The notes below the pieces were generated by a model, which was given only the letters and a program-made list of their open reading frames with translations, was not told the origin of the DNA and made no database searches. From Nematostella vectensis (taxonomy: Eukaryota; Cnidaria; Anthozoa; Actiniaria; Edwardsiidae): a stretch of 64,000 nt of DNA. The position numbers were made by a program, and so were the translations under genes. Positions 23,399-34,467 of the stretch are shown in pieces (position 1 is the stretch's first letter; every line of letters begins with the position of its first letter). The stretch is taken from positions 9,716,494-9,780,493 of the forward strand of contig NC_064047.1 in assembly GCF_932526225.1 (NCBI RefSeq), given 5' to 3'.

Positions 23399-25610
23399 TA
23401 TTTAATTGATTAAATATTTTATATTTAATTATATTGATGGCTGCATGAAGTACCCAATCCGTCTTGCAACATTTTGAATATAGTAATTTCTATGCATCTA
23501 AAATATTTATCTCTGAATTCCAGTGAATCATCATTTTATATATATTACATTGATGACCGTTGCCAGGGAAACTTTTATCAGCCATTTACATGCCTGGCTA
23601 TCTATCATTGATATGTATTCATTACTTCTCATCTACTGAGAGGGATTACTTTCGCTTATATTATTGCATGACCTTTGGAGTACTAAAGCCGGCTTGATTA
23701 AACACATACAGTGCATGCTTGATGCATTTGTTGAAGCACATTCATTTATACAAAACTTAAGACCCTTTGAAATATTGTGTGAAATACTGATATTTACTTG
23801 TTATTGGACGTGCATTTATTTCCTCCCTGTAGTCTATTCATCATTCTGATTAAGGAAACAGATTTTGGGACATTCCATAAGCGTATTATTATTGTTGTGT
23901 TATAATTGATTTACCCAGACGCAAACATTGAATAATCGTGTATGCTATTGTTATTGGTTGACAATTCTTCGTAATATGTCCCCGAGATGTCACTTTTTTC
24001 GCTTTGATATGTGCTCATATAAAAAATATATTCTCACATAAAAACTATTCTCAAAGCATCTTTCTTTTATTTGAAAATAAGCTGATCATAAAAAGATTTT
24101 GATTATATAATAGTATACTTGGGATCAGGGCAACCGATTGTGCGTTTTGTTCTAGCTATGCACAAAACTAATGAAAGGGTTATGGTCGATTTACTTTAAC
24201 AAATTAAACTATTACTCGTATCTTAATTGCTAATTGCAGTATTAGTAGGAATGCTTTTAAGCCTAAAAAATATAGCATCCACATATAATTAATAAATTAA
24301 ATTCTAATTAAATAAGCGTCAAAAAGGAATCTAAGGTTATACAAGAAGTAGCATAGTTTCACTTTTTTTTGTGTTTGTAGAGCGTCATTTTGTTCTATTT
24401 GAACATTCACTGCTCGTTTAAGATAAAAGTGTCCTGAACGAGATTTGGATATATATAAAGCAAAGCTCGCAAATCATACAGAATTTTTCAATTGCTTGAA
24501 TTTCATATTGCTAACGCTTGTTTGCAATTTCATGGATAACTTTCATAATTTACACGCAGTTTCATGGCCTTAAAGCTTATTCCTTCTGTGCCCCCTGACG
24601 AAAATTTTACATTGCCTCACCTTCCCCAATGCTGCATTTCCACCAGGGCGACGCGACATACTACACTTCAGATAAGATAGCAACCAAGGAGAGAGTTTAG
24701 GGAGAGTAGACACAAGAGTCCGGAGTTAAGACGCGCTCGAATACAATAATTGCCTTAGGCCTTTGGTGTTGCTTTCGTCGATCCTGATGGAATAAGGGGT
24801 AATTAGCTCAATCGTGTGTGTATCTAGGGCAATATGTGCCTGTCACACAACGAGTAAAGCTTGCGTGACGTAAAATTGTCACGGCAGATGGAATATGACG
24901 TGGTTAGGGACGGACCATTAGAAATTTTATGTAGGGGGGTAGGGAGGGGGTGGGTGAGGGGGGGGGGGTGCCTGAGAAGAAACAAGAAAACAAAAGCAAA
25001 CAAACAAAATACACACATACTAACGAAAAAATATCTATAGCGATTTTTGCTTGTCACACAACGTGCAAAGTTTGCGTGACGTTGCTTTGTCAGGGCAGAT
25101 AAGATATGTGTTTTATTGGCCCAATCGTGAAGACCTGCGTGACGTCGCTGTGCCATAGCCTGCGTAGCAAGCGTTTCTGTGGAGTTTCGAGACGAGAACC
25201 TAGCCATTACACATATACCAGACTGTTGTTAGCCTGGATTTGTTGGGTATTGGATTGGTTGCAGGTATTTTTGATATGATATGCCATAACACTGCCCTGA
25301 TTTCGTGATTGCTCTTTTGGATCCGATCTTTTTGTGGTCGAGAGAGTGCGCGTCCATCCTTCTCCTGCTCGTTCTTGTGGCTTTATGAAAAAATAAATAA
25401 AATAAAATAAGGCAAGAGTCAATTTTTTTTTTAATTCGAAAGTTATCACATTTTAGTTCTTCTATTCGAGCATCGAGCATTATTTGCTTAATGCACAAGT
25501 AAATTGTAATTTGTTTGTTGTTGTAGACACGCTTATTGCCGCACACTCGAGCATTGCAAAACTTATATACAACGCGAGCACTGTGCAATCTTAAAGTGCA
25601 GGGAGCATTG
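23399..25610. other. No gene recognised; short local duplication
   Basis: Unique AT-rich sequence. 24841-24895 and 25052-25105 are diverged copies of a tgtcacacaacgngnaaagn / tgcgtgacgt block. Open frames on the minus strand (24824-25732) have no family resemblance and run into a dispersed repeat. Confidence 0.4.
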
Positions 25611-25614
25611 ATCC

Positions 25615-25830
25615 AATCTGTCCGCCGCCATTTTGTCATACTAGTACGTGTGAAAAAAAATCCATTTCCATCGGCGGATTTGGAGAAGCCAATGCGATAT
25701 TTTCGATTGAATTTGGCAAATAAAGTATCCAACTTTATTTTTAGATGGCTATTTCGCGATTTTAGTACATTACGTGTCTTGCAATAATAAGTAAAAACAA
25801 TAACAAAGGTGTGGCTGACAAGGGCTCTTT
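25615..25830 (+). repeat. cagccgccattttg dispersed repeat, copy 1
   Basis: Shared with 42024-42235 and 53932-54165. Common words include gccgccattttgt, gatattttcgattgaatttg, aacaataacaaaggtgtggc and ctgacaagggctctt. The type is unknown; no inverted ends were seen. Confidence 0.7.
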
Positions 25831-26024
25831 AAAGCCGCATTCTCACCAGTTTACTTCCGGAGGTTCGACGGAAACCTCAACCGTAAAAGACAAAAGAATC
25901 TATTAAAATCCGAGTTATTAAAAGGCCATCCGCTCTTAATTAGCAACCACATCCTCAAAGAAACTTCCAATAAACACACTGCCTTAAGTCTGTCTGAAGT
26001 AAACTGGTGATAATGCGGCTTTAA
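25829..26024. mobile_element. aaagccgcatt MITE, copy 4 (most intact)
   Basis: Left end ttaaagccgcattctcacca; right end tggtgataatgcggctttaa. The two are inverted over about 25 bp and both abut ttaa, suggesting a TTAA target as in piggyBac-like or Kolobok-like elements (family knowledge; the assignment is inference). Confidence 0.8.
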
Positions 26025-26159
26025 GTTGACCAATTTACTTACGTGCGATTGCAAAGAAATTTTTGGTTATCGGAAAATGATCGTGCTAGCGTGCTGACAC
26101 TTGCTTATGGGTATAGCACTTCAGTTTCTGTCGAATGATGATGCCAGGCTTTTTCATAT

Positions 26160-26290
26160 GTGCCAAATTAGGGGTCATGAGAGCTATCAAAAGAATCTCT
26201 GGAACAGTATTCCACCTGACATGCGTGATCTTTCCAAACCAAACTTTAAGAAATATATACAATTATTATTGCTGTCGTTAGGCAGCAACA
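26160..26290 (+). pseudogene. Non-LTR retrotransposon (LINE) 3' fragment
   Basis: The frame 26101-26370 contains LWNSIPPDMRDLSKPNFKKY, which resembles the C-terminal tail of LINE reverse-transcriptase ORFs (WNxLPxxxR...FK..). Nothing of the polymerase core is present. Confidence 0.55.
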
Positions 26291-26859
26291 CTATTCAGGT
26301 TGCCTGTGTTGCCCAGTTAGTAGATGGATCTTTGGATCCATGGTTGGTCGCCTCGATTGCATGTTCGTAGTCAAAGATATTCCATATATGGAACCTCTAC
26401 TACTCGTCAATATTCCATATATGGAATAGTTTTCCATAGGGGCTGTGTCAGCGTAAATTTCAACTTTGTGTTGGAGGATTTTCGGTGAAGAAAGAGCAAG
26501 ATTTATATCAAGAGAGGTGAGTGTTTGCAATATTTGTCGTTCCTATCGTATCGAAAACTTACCGCAGTATGGTGGCCCAGTGTTATAATAGTAAAACCAA
26601 TCACAATACTGGAAATCAACTAAAAAAAGTTATAAAATAAAACAAATTAAAATCCTAATTCCTTTATTTTATATTTATTTTCTTTTATTTTTTTATTATT
26701 TGAAAAAAATACAAAAAAATATTGTGACAAAAAAAAATTGGCAAAAAAATTGCAAACATAAAATATTAATTGAAACATCCCGCACGAAATTTATTCACAC
26801 GACAAAATTATATAAAACTGATAAAAAAATCTGGACGTCCAAAAATAAAATGCATTGAA

Positions 26860-26950
26860 AAACAACATTGAAAATAAACATTGAAAAACAACATTGAAAA
26901 TCAACATTGAAAAACAACATTGAAAATAAACATTAAAAAACCAACATTGA
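26860..26950. repeat. 15-bp tandem repeat
   Basis: About six units of aaaaacaacattgaaaat with c/t variation. Confidence 0.8.
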
Positions 26951-27089
26951 AAACCAAAGGTAAATTTCACCAACATAGAAATTCGGAAATGAAAATGAAT
27001 TTCGCGTTTTCTCTACGCGGCCCATCGTTATAATAACAAAGGGATCTGGTGACACAATAAGGACGATGGCCTAGTGTTATACACGGCAA

Positions 27090-27545
27090 AAAAGTCGAGT
27101 TTGCCACTTGCGATTACCCGTGGATTACCCGAGGAATAAACCAAGTAATCTCCACGTCTTCCCTCTTCTTTCCGTTAAGATTACTCCCAGATAATCCACG
27201 GTGCGATTACGCTAGTATAAGTGCACTATTCTCTGGTTATCCACGCCGGGATTACCCAAAGAGAACTTGAGTAATCTTGGGTTTTCCATGGCGGGATTAC
27301 TTTAGTAAACCGCTGGTATTCTCGGGTCTTCCACTGGGCGGGATTATTTAAGTAAACCGCTGGTATTCTCGGGTTTTCCAGGGCGGGATTATTTTAGTAA
27401 ACCGCTGGTATTCTCGGGTCTACCAGGGCGGGATTATTTAAGTAAACTGCTGGTATTCTCGGGTTTTCCTGGGCGGGATTATTTTAGTAAACCGCTTGTA
27501 TCCTCGGGCTTTCCAGGGCGGGATTATATAAGCAAACCGCGAAAG
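27090..27545 (+). repeat. 45-47 bp minisatellite
   Basis: About five units containing gtaaaccgctggtattctcg and agggcgggattattt, preceded by a more degenerate zone of ggattaccc words. Confidence 0.85.
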
Positions 27546-28308
27546 CGAACACAATGGAACATAGAATATAAATATTGCATTGTAATTTGTTTATTTTAAT
27601 GTATTTACTATATCAATAGTTCAATAAATAATCAATAGAATATACGCATTCGCAAACCTCAACAGTAACATATTTACATTTTTGTGTCAATAAACATTTG
27701 ACCATATTATCAATGTGGGATCATTAGAAATCTAGTGGCCCTATTTTTAAACCTTTATACCATAGAATATTTCAATAATAATATACCATAGAATATATCA
27801 ATGATAATTTTCTTTAAATGTTAGATTTTCAAAACGTTAACCTAACCTCCCATTCGGGGGTTTAAAATTCAAATCACAGTGTCATGATAAAAAGAAAAAA
27901 TCTGCAGAGGGTGGCAATTGGCGTTAGCCATTGTGTTAAGCCATTTATAACCATCCTGGTAAAAGAAGCCAACTTACCCCAAAGGTAAGAAGGCCCATTT
28001 CACAAGCTGAAATAGCAGGTGTATCATTTTTGTTTTACTTATTTCTAACAATTTGTCAATTGCAATTACAAGATTGATAACAGTCGTAGCAAATGTGATC
28101 ACTGAATGAGGCTCAAAATGATTTTCAGTAATTTAAAGAGCACTTGTACGGTTGGTTGAAATTTCATTGTTTTTATCTTCTTATATAAGAAGACTGAAAA
28201 ACCACTTAAAGCCTCCTTAATTAAGTGACCCAACTTTCTAGTCCTCAGATACTGCAACCTCTCTTAGTTCATATGGGACAGCCTCACTTGTGTGATCACT
28301 GCTGTCCC
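27546..28308. other. No gene seen
   Basis: AT-rich; 27715-27800 has a short local repeat of ataccatagaatat. It lies downstream of the minus-strand exon at 28.3 kb. Confidence 0.4.
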
Positions 28309-28539
28309 CTACCACTCTTCTGTTTGTCTCTTCTGTTGTGGGGTCTGTAAATGCCCACGCCTTCTATCAAGTTCACTAAAGAAATTATTTACTTCCATAG
28401 AGCGCCACTTAAGTGGTCTCACTCTGTATCTCTCCTCGCCATCTGATTCCTCTGATGACATCAGCTCTAGGATGACTGTCTTTCCGAGTTCCGTTTCTCT
28501 TTCTTCATCTCTCATCATTTCACCTCTAAACTTCAATTT
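28309..28539 (-). CDS. Terminal exon of a transposon-associated protein (acidic SSEESDGEE motif)
   Basis: Read on the minus strand after a ttttag acceptor at 28540-28541, the exon encodes 76 residues with LELMSSEESDGEERYRVRPL followed by KWRSMEVNNFFSELDRR and a stop. The SSEESDGE...RPLxWRSxxVNxFFxxLD arrangement is one I associate with transposon-linked proteins of cnidarians; this is recollection of a pattern, not a search. No upstream exon was found, so it may be an orphan fragment. Confidence 0.45.
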   Translation of the reverse strand, partial: KLKFRGEMMRDEERETELGKTVILELMSSEESDGEERYRVRPLKWRSMEVNNFFSELDRRRGHLQTPQQKRQTEEW

Positions 28540-28839
28540 CTAAAACATGAATAATAGAAGTAAAGTTACTATGCCACACTGTGTTATTTAAGACTGTGTT
28601 TTATTTTGACAAGGGGCATATCATTTTAAGAAGTTAAGATATTTCAGTTGGAATTTAATCAAAAGAACAGATATTGTATTTTTAAGGTGACGTGGGTTCG
28701 ATGTTTTATAATTTGTTTATGAAATTTAAACCAAGACTTGTTGCGCTGCTATTTGTAATCCAATCCGCATTTGGCATTTCATTGAAAGCACCATTTTCGA
28801 TAAAACATATACTTTTTAGTATATATATAATATTGCTTT

Positions 28840-29125
28840 CACATCCTCTTAATATTTTGCATCGGTAGTAGAAGGGTTGTTCGAGTGTATTACTCAGTGT
28901 GCTTGTGTCATTCCATCTTCTCGGCCAAACCGGCTGCCTAAAATGTGTCGGTAAATATTCGCTCGTGTGAAAAAGGATTTCGTGGTGAAATACACGTTTG
29001 GTTGTCAGATGAATATTAATTTTTAGGGGTGATGTTTACCGGAAATGAGATTTATAGTGTCGGAGTCATGTGTCGGAACCTCAAAATGTTAAGAGTGTGA
29101 TGGAAGGTCAAAAGTTTGGTTGATC
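28840..29125 (+). repeat. Dispersed repeat, copy 1
   Basis: Nearly the same sequence is at 44483-44745: both contain agggttgttcgagtg, cattccatcttctcggccaa, accggctg and aggtcaaaagtttggttg. It abuts the transposon at 29170. Confidence 0.8.
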
Positions 29126-29691
29126 TAACCACCAGAGTGAAGTTAGTTCCTTATTCGCAGTTCCTTTTTCATATCAAACTTTTGGTGTTATTCAAACTCG
29201 CTCGGCCGCTTTTTTAGAGACTGAGACTAGGAGCTGTGTAACCTGGCAAATTACAAATGGGTTTTCTCTGAGCTATCCAAGATGGCGGACGAAGAGCGAT
29301 TATTTTTGGAAAACAGGGCTATTTAACCTGAGATTTCTGCTTATAGAAGCGAAAAATACCTATTTTTCTCATCAAATACCCCTGTAGGGGCTAGATCTTT
29401 CTTCTGCCAGCCTAACTTGTGGAAAAAAGCCCTCGTAGGTATTTTAATCGACTACGTCCTTGTGTGATCCTGATGCTGAAGAGTACAGAAACACCCGAAG
29501 GACGAGAAGCTAAGTATTCCTTTCTAATATTTCCGTTTTTTGTTTGTATAATTTTGGCGCAATTCTTATCTAGATAATCTTCACGGGTTGTTTTTTGGGG
29601 ATCATCTTGCAGAATCTCGGTAAACTTAGGCGGGAAGAGGTTCAAAAGTTTAGTCGTCTCGTTTGCTTGTTCATGATAGATATCTACTAAA

Positions 29692-32600
29692 ATGATGGTG
29701 CAAGGGTATTTGACAAATTTTTCACAAGGTCCTCCATTGAAAAAACAAAGATTGGCTTACATGCTACCTCAAGTCCGTGAAATCGGGCTGTGTGATTCTC
29801 GGGACTCGAGAATCGGAGAGCTCGAGAATCAGCTGTCAGAGCTAAAACATCGACTCGCTGATGTTGTCAAAGAGAGAGATGGCATGAGAAAGGAGCTAGG
29901 CAAGGAAAAAAAGCCCTTTCTTCAGCCGAGAAAGCCTTTTTGTGACCTTGAGCCAAAAGCTCAATTTCACAAAAAGTCAGAGATTAAAAAATGGCTTGAG
30001 AAGCAATTTGAGAAGCTTCCAACAGATTGGAAAGTTGTTGAGGTTTGTTTAGAATTTTTGTACACATGGAAACAACCTAAATTTACCAATTCTGTTATAA
30101 TGGCATTTGTTTATCATAAAATGTTTCCTTATCTCTAGGTTCAACTTGAAGTTGGTCAGTTTTGCCCTACATTTCAATGTTTCCTTATCTCTAGGTTCAA
30201 CTTGAAGTTGGTATGGTCAGTTTTGCCCTACATTTCAATGAGAGGGTTGAGCCTGAGGAGATTGACCATAAAAAGATCCAAAGAGCTCTCAAGGTAGGTA
30301 TTATAGAAGTACATGTACAGTACTGTAGGTTTCTTATTTTTTCTATATTTAGATTATTTTTATAATCTCAGGCCAAAGATGATGGTGATGTTTCTGACTC
30401 AGCATACCATGAGCTAAAGATGGTAGCTGGGTCCAGCTTGCCATCACTGTATGGGATACAGAAAGAGAGAAAAGCTCAAAATGCAATCATTCCTATTACA
30501 GAATTTGAAGGGGTTAGTCTGTTGATAGTCTTAATTCTGATTTGCTTTGTGCACAGCACATTTTGCATCCTTTAAAACAAGCAAATACTGTACAAACCCA
30601 ATAATTCATTAAACAAAGTTTCTCCTTTCAGAATGCAAAAGGATGTTCAAGATCCATCAAGGACATTCTAAGTTATAGTTCAGATGTCATTGGAAATGCA
30701 GGGGGCAATGTTATAACCCTTCGGTTTTCTGGTGATGGTAGAAAAACCACCAAAAAACTCGGGAGTGTTATGACAACCTTCTGCTTTCCAGCAGAAAACT
30801 CTGTTAAAAGAAGCCCAGAAAGGGAATACTGTATATCTATATATGATGGTGAGTTGGTTGCAGCTAATTTATTGCAGCTGTAAGCGAGAACAAATCTTCC
30901 TAATGATATAGTCAACTAAAGCCATATATCTGTGAACACTTTTTATTATAGGCAAGGAGTCATATGACATCCTAAAGGCGACCTTGAGAGGGGTTTTTGA
31001 TGAGATGAAGGCCCTAGGGAGAACTGGCATTCTTGTTAATGGCCTTGAATACACTATTGATTGGTAGGTTTCATTTTTTTTGCAACCAATAATCTTATGA
31101 TCTGGCATTAAACAGGACATATGTAACTTTTATCCCTTTTTTAAGGGTGATGTGTGCTGACTGGAAGTTCATGGCGTGTATTCTCGGAATTAATAGTCCC
31201 TGTGCCTTGTACTTCTGCATTTGGTGCGAATGCAGCAAAAGGATGATCAGAGACTTTTCTAGTAAGTTTTTTAATTTTGTTACTTATATAATGAATGTTA
31301 TGTAATGAATTAAATGATTTTTGTTTTTATGAATTATTCCATTGTCAGCTATATTATAAATAACTAGATAAATTTGATAAAAATTTCAGTCCCACAATGG
31401 CCCATAACCAGAACCTTAAACCAGTGCCGTGCACGTGTTGGGTGTCCAAATGCCAAGGGAGTTCAATGTTTACCTCTCGTGGACATTGAATTTACCAAGG
31501 TCATACCCGACACCCTGCACCTCAAATTGAGGATCATGGGAAAACTTCTCAACCAGGTAAAATTATGCTTATTTAACAAATTCAAATCTCCATTGAGCCA
31601 TTTTTTAAAAAAGTTCCTGGTATATATTAAACTTCTAGGTTGCTTGCTGGGCTATAGAGCAGAATGTTAAAAAAGCCATGGAAGAAGCAATAGAAGCTTT
31701 GGGTAAATAAAAATTTCATGTATAGGGTAAATGGGTATAGGGGATGTCTTATGGTGATTATCATTTTGTTTTCTTGCCATATTGTATTTGCAGGTGTGAG
31801 GTTTTGTTTCTATGATGTCCAGGATGACAGTGGCAAAACCACAACCAAGTGGAGCTCTTTGGATTGTAAGTAAATAACTGACTAATAGAAAAGACTGTTA
31901 TAATAACTGAAACTAATATGAAATTACTATAAAGTTTCGTTATTTATTTTCTTTGAATCCTCTTTTCCTTATAAAGGTGATGATTTGGAAACTATCATTA
32001 GGGGGCTTGATATCCATGCCTTCCTAGGAGACATGGAGAACAAGTCCATCACCAGCCTTGACTGTCTGACCAAAGCCCAGCTAGTGGAGGAATGTAGGAA
32101 GTTCCATCTGAGGTCGACAGGCACCAAGGACTTCCTACGTGCCACACTCAAGGATCATCTTGACCGCAACAACATAGTGTTTGAGGTATGATTTTTATTT
32201 TCATTATAAAAAAGACCAGCACACCCAGGATACTACTGTGTATAAAGCTAATTTAACAATTGCTTTGTGTTTTGTAGCCATCGTCCACTCCCACTTGTGA
32301 GAAAACAGTTCTTAGCATATCAGAGCTGACACAAGTGTGGAAAAGTTTGATGGTCCTCACTGATGCTCTTGGGGCAAATCCTGGAGATGAAGCATATCTT
32401 CGAGCAGATGCTTTTCAAGAAAAGGCCCGCCAATGGGGAACCAAATTTAGAAAAGCCACGTTTGATGAGGTAATTCTACATCCCTGTGGTTAGTTGAACT
32501 GGCAGGACACAAGCCTCATTTGATCATATGTCACTGAAAAAATAAAATCAGTAGATATATTATTTTAATTGTGCTTTCTTTTATCTCTCCACAGGATGTA

Positions 32601-33001
32601 ATTCCATATATACATGGTAAGATTAAAATGAGATTCCTTAATTGACTTGGGATCTCCGAGACCAAGTAATTTTATGCATTTTTTTCTCTACAGTTCTTGT
32701 TTATCATGTCCCCCAATTTTTGGAGATTCATGGCACGATCCACCAGTTCAATTGCCAGACAGTGGAAAAGAAAAACCACATGCAGAACAAGACATTCCAC
32801 AGGGGTAGCCAGAAAGGGGGGAAAAATAGCAACTACACTGTACAGGTAATTCCAAGTGAAAAAAACGTCATGTTATCTAGACTAATCGCTTGCTACAACT
32901 GTGTATTTTTATCTCTATAGATCATGGAGAGGGAAAACAGAAAACTGTTCAGTAGGGAAAATAATTTGGAAAGGGTCAAGAGAAAATATCAAAAGCAGTG
33001 A
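29692..33001 (+). CDS. Putative DDE transposase, 14 exons
   Basis: Exons: 29692-30042, 30195-30293, 30372-30512, 30632-30848, 30952-31063, 31146-31261, 31390-31556, 31639-31702, 31794-31865, 31977-32185, 32278-32469, 32595-32616, 32694-32845, 32921-33001. All introns are GT-AG and phases close to a 664-aa protein with no internal stop; an in-frame TAG lies five codons before the ATG. Residues 30-80 form a coiled coil (GELENQLSELKHRLADVVKE). D232 in LRFSGDGRK, D312 in MCADWKFM and E612 in QTVEKKNH are spaced like a DDE triad; a Cx2C zinc-type motif (C331, C334: FCIWCEC) follows the second D. Residues 476-505 (CLTKAQLVEECRKFHL...) resemble a SAP DNA-binding motif. The function is inferred from the motifs and from its place inside a bounded element. 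Confidence 0.8.
30138..30248 (+). repeat. Tandem duplication of a splice acceptor
   Basis: tttccttatctctaggttca and the next ~35 bp occur twice, at 30124 and 30180. Only the second acceptor (exon start 30195) keeps the reading frame open; use of the first leads to a stop. Confidence 0.85.
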
Positions 33002-33437
33002 AGACAAAGAAAAAATGTATTTATTTATTTATTATATTTTTGGTGCTATTTATTACTGTTGTAAATATCACTATTTATAACTTGTATAACTATTTGTACC
33101 CACATTATTATATAAAGGCATTAAAACCATCAAAACAATCTGTATCATTCCCTGGATCTAAATTCCCCCTCTTTATTTTCGACTGGAAATACAGTGAAAT
33201 CGGTTGAAACAGATGTCAACAATTAGTTTATATAGAGAGATTTTAACTTACCGAGCCATAGTTGTGAAGCATATTCCGTCTACGCCGTACGAAGCTGATC
33301 TCCAAAAAGCTCAGCGGGGGATACTTGCGCTCTAGCGGTCGACACATACTAGGCCTTTCTTCCTCTGACCCATATTCAGAGATGTAAGTACAACGGGGGC
33401 ACGAACTATGATCATAATTAATCCTTAGCTCGTATCC

Positions 33438-34085
33438 TCATGATATCCACATCTTCGAAGATGAGTCAACTTCACATATTGTACTCGAATCTGGCAGTTG
33501 CCGAGCCATAAACTCCGTACCAATAACGGTGCCAAACTCGACAGCAGTGCACGGGAACCGAATATTACGGGTCCCTGAAAAATCCAGCTTTCGTGAGGTA
33601 GCAAAAGAAAATGTCCCTTTACCAAACAAAGCGGAAAAACCCCCCTTTGAAAGTGGGACTTTCACTTGTACTCTCCGAATGAGTCCCGTGTCATTCTCGG
33701 GTGTACGAAATTGGAGCTCATCGAACAGTGCATGTCGAATCAGCCACAATTCCTTATCCTCGGAGCAAAGAATGGGAAGCTTTTCTCTTGCTACCTCACT
33801 ACTGTCGGGGTTCCCAGCATTCACGGCTAAATAGCATGACAACTGCGGATTCAATGAAAGAGAAACCGTAGAATTATATCTATCGCTGTAGCCTTTCCAT
33901 TTCACAAAGGCATAGTCTCCCTCAACGTTTAAAACTCTCTCTATCTCCCAGACTTTTTCTTCTTCCTCTTTCTCTTCTTTCACGTACGTATCAACTGAGG
34001 AATGGTCTAAATATTTGACCAAGCGATCCGGTTTCTTTATAATTCTTCCACTACGAGTCTTTAGAGAATCAGTGTTTGCCGCCAT
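33438..34085 (-). CDS. Chromodomain protein of the transposon
   Basis: A single uninterrupted frame encodes 215 aa on the minus strand, beginning MAANTDSLKTRSGRIIKKPD. The N-terminal basic RSGRxxKKPxRL motif and an acidic linker (EEKEEEEK) precede a chromodomain-like segment at residues 45-75 (VWEIERVLNVEGDYAFVKWK, then GYSDRYNS). The usual third aromatic position (WEP) is missing. The C-terminal 140 residues have no recognised domain. It lies convergent to the transposase gene, and its start codon is about 115 bp from the element's right end. Chromodomains often target integration to particular chromatin in other elements; that role here is inference. Confidence 0.7.
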   Translation of the reverse strand: MAANTDSLKTRSGRIIKKPDRLVKYLDHSSVDTYVKEEKEEEEKVWEIERVLNVEGDYAFVKWKGYSDRYNSTVSLSLNPQLSCYLAVNAGNPDSSEVAREKLPILCSEDKELWLIRHALFDELQFRTPENDTGLIRRVQVKVPLSKGGFSALFGKGTFSFATSRKLDFSGTRNIRFPCTAVEFGTVIGTEFMARQLPDSSTICEVDSSSKMWIS

Positions 34086-34237
34086 GTTTGTTGGAGAAGC
34101 GCGAAAGGGGAAACTCCAGTACTTCTAAATATGGGCATATATGACCATATAAGGCACAGCGAACGAAGGACACTATCCGTGGGGAATATGTTTGATATGC
34201 GTCTGTTTCCTTATTCGCTCAGTTCCTTATTCAAATC

Positions 34238-34467
34238 CGGGGGGGGGGGAATTACATGATACCTTTTAATTCCAGTTGAAACAGTATTTAGGCATAACAT
34301 TTTATTCAGAACAAGTCCAACAGCATTTTCGTCGGGTAAATTTGGATGCTTTAACGTGCTCGCTGCTAAGCGAAGCTGTGAACATGAGACTCTATCTGCT
34401 ACAAAAGGTCAAATTACGCAATGCGTGCAATCGCTTTCACAAATGAATCTAGCCACACCACACCACA
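34238..34467. other. Short spacer after the transposon
   Basis: Poly-G tract then unique sequence; no gene seen. Confidence 0.4.

Larger units (their letters stand above)
29170..34199. mobile_element. Complete 5.0-kb DNA transposon with transposase and chromodomain genes
   Basis: The left end catatcaaac (29170) and right end gtttgatatg (34199) are a perfect 10-bp inverted repeat. Both ends are also found on ~280-bp elements at 10989, 17469 and 55142, which is what defines the boundaries. Inside are an intact 14-exon gene with a DDE-like layout (29692-33001, plus strand) and a convergent single-exon chromodomain gene (33438-34085, minus strand). No other gene is present. Flanks on both sides contain gttccttattcgc-type sequence a few bases outside the ends, but no clean target duplication. 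The superfamily could not be assigned. Confidence 0.75.

Noticed and set aside
25229-25732. 167-aa open frame on the minus strand
   Set aside because: Half of it is the dispersed cagccgccattttg repeat and the rest shows no domain or splice structure.
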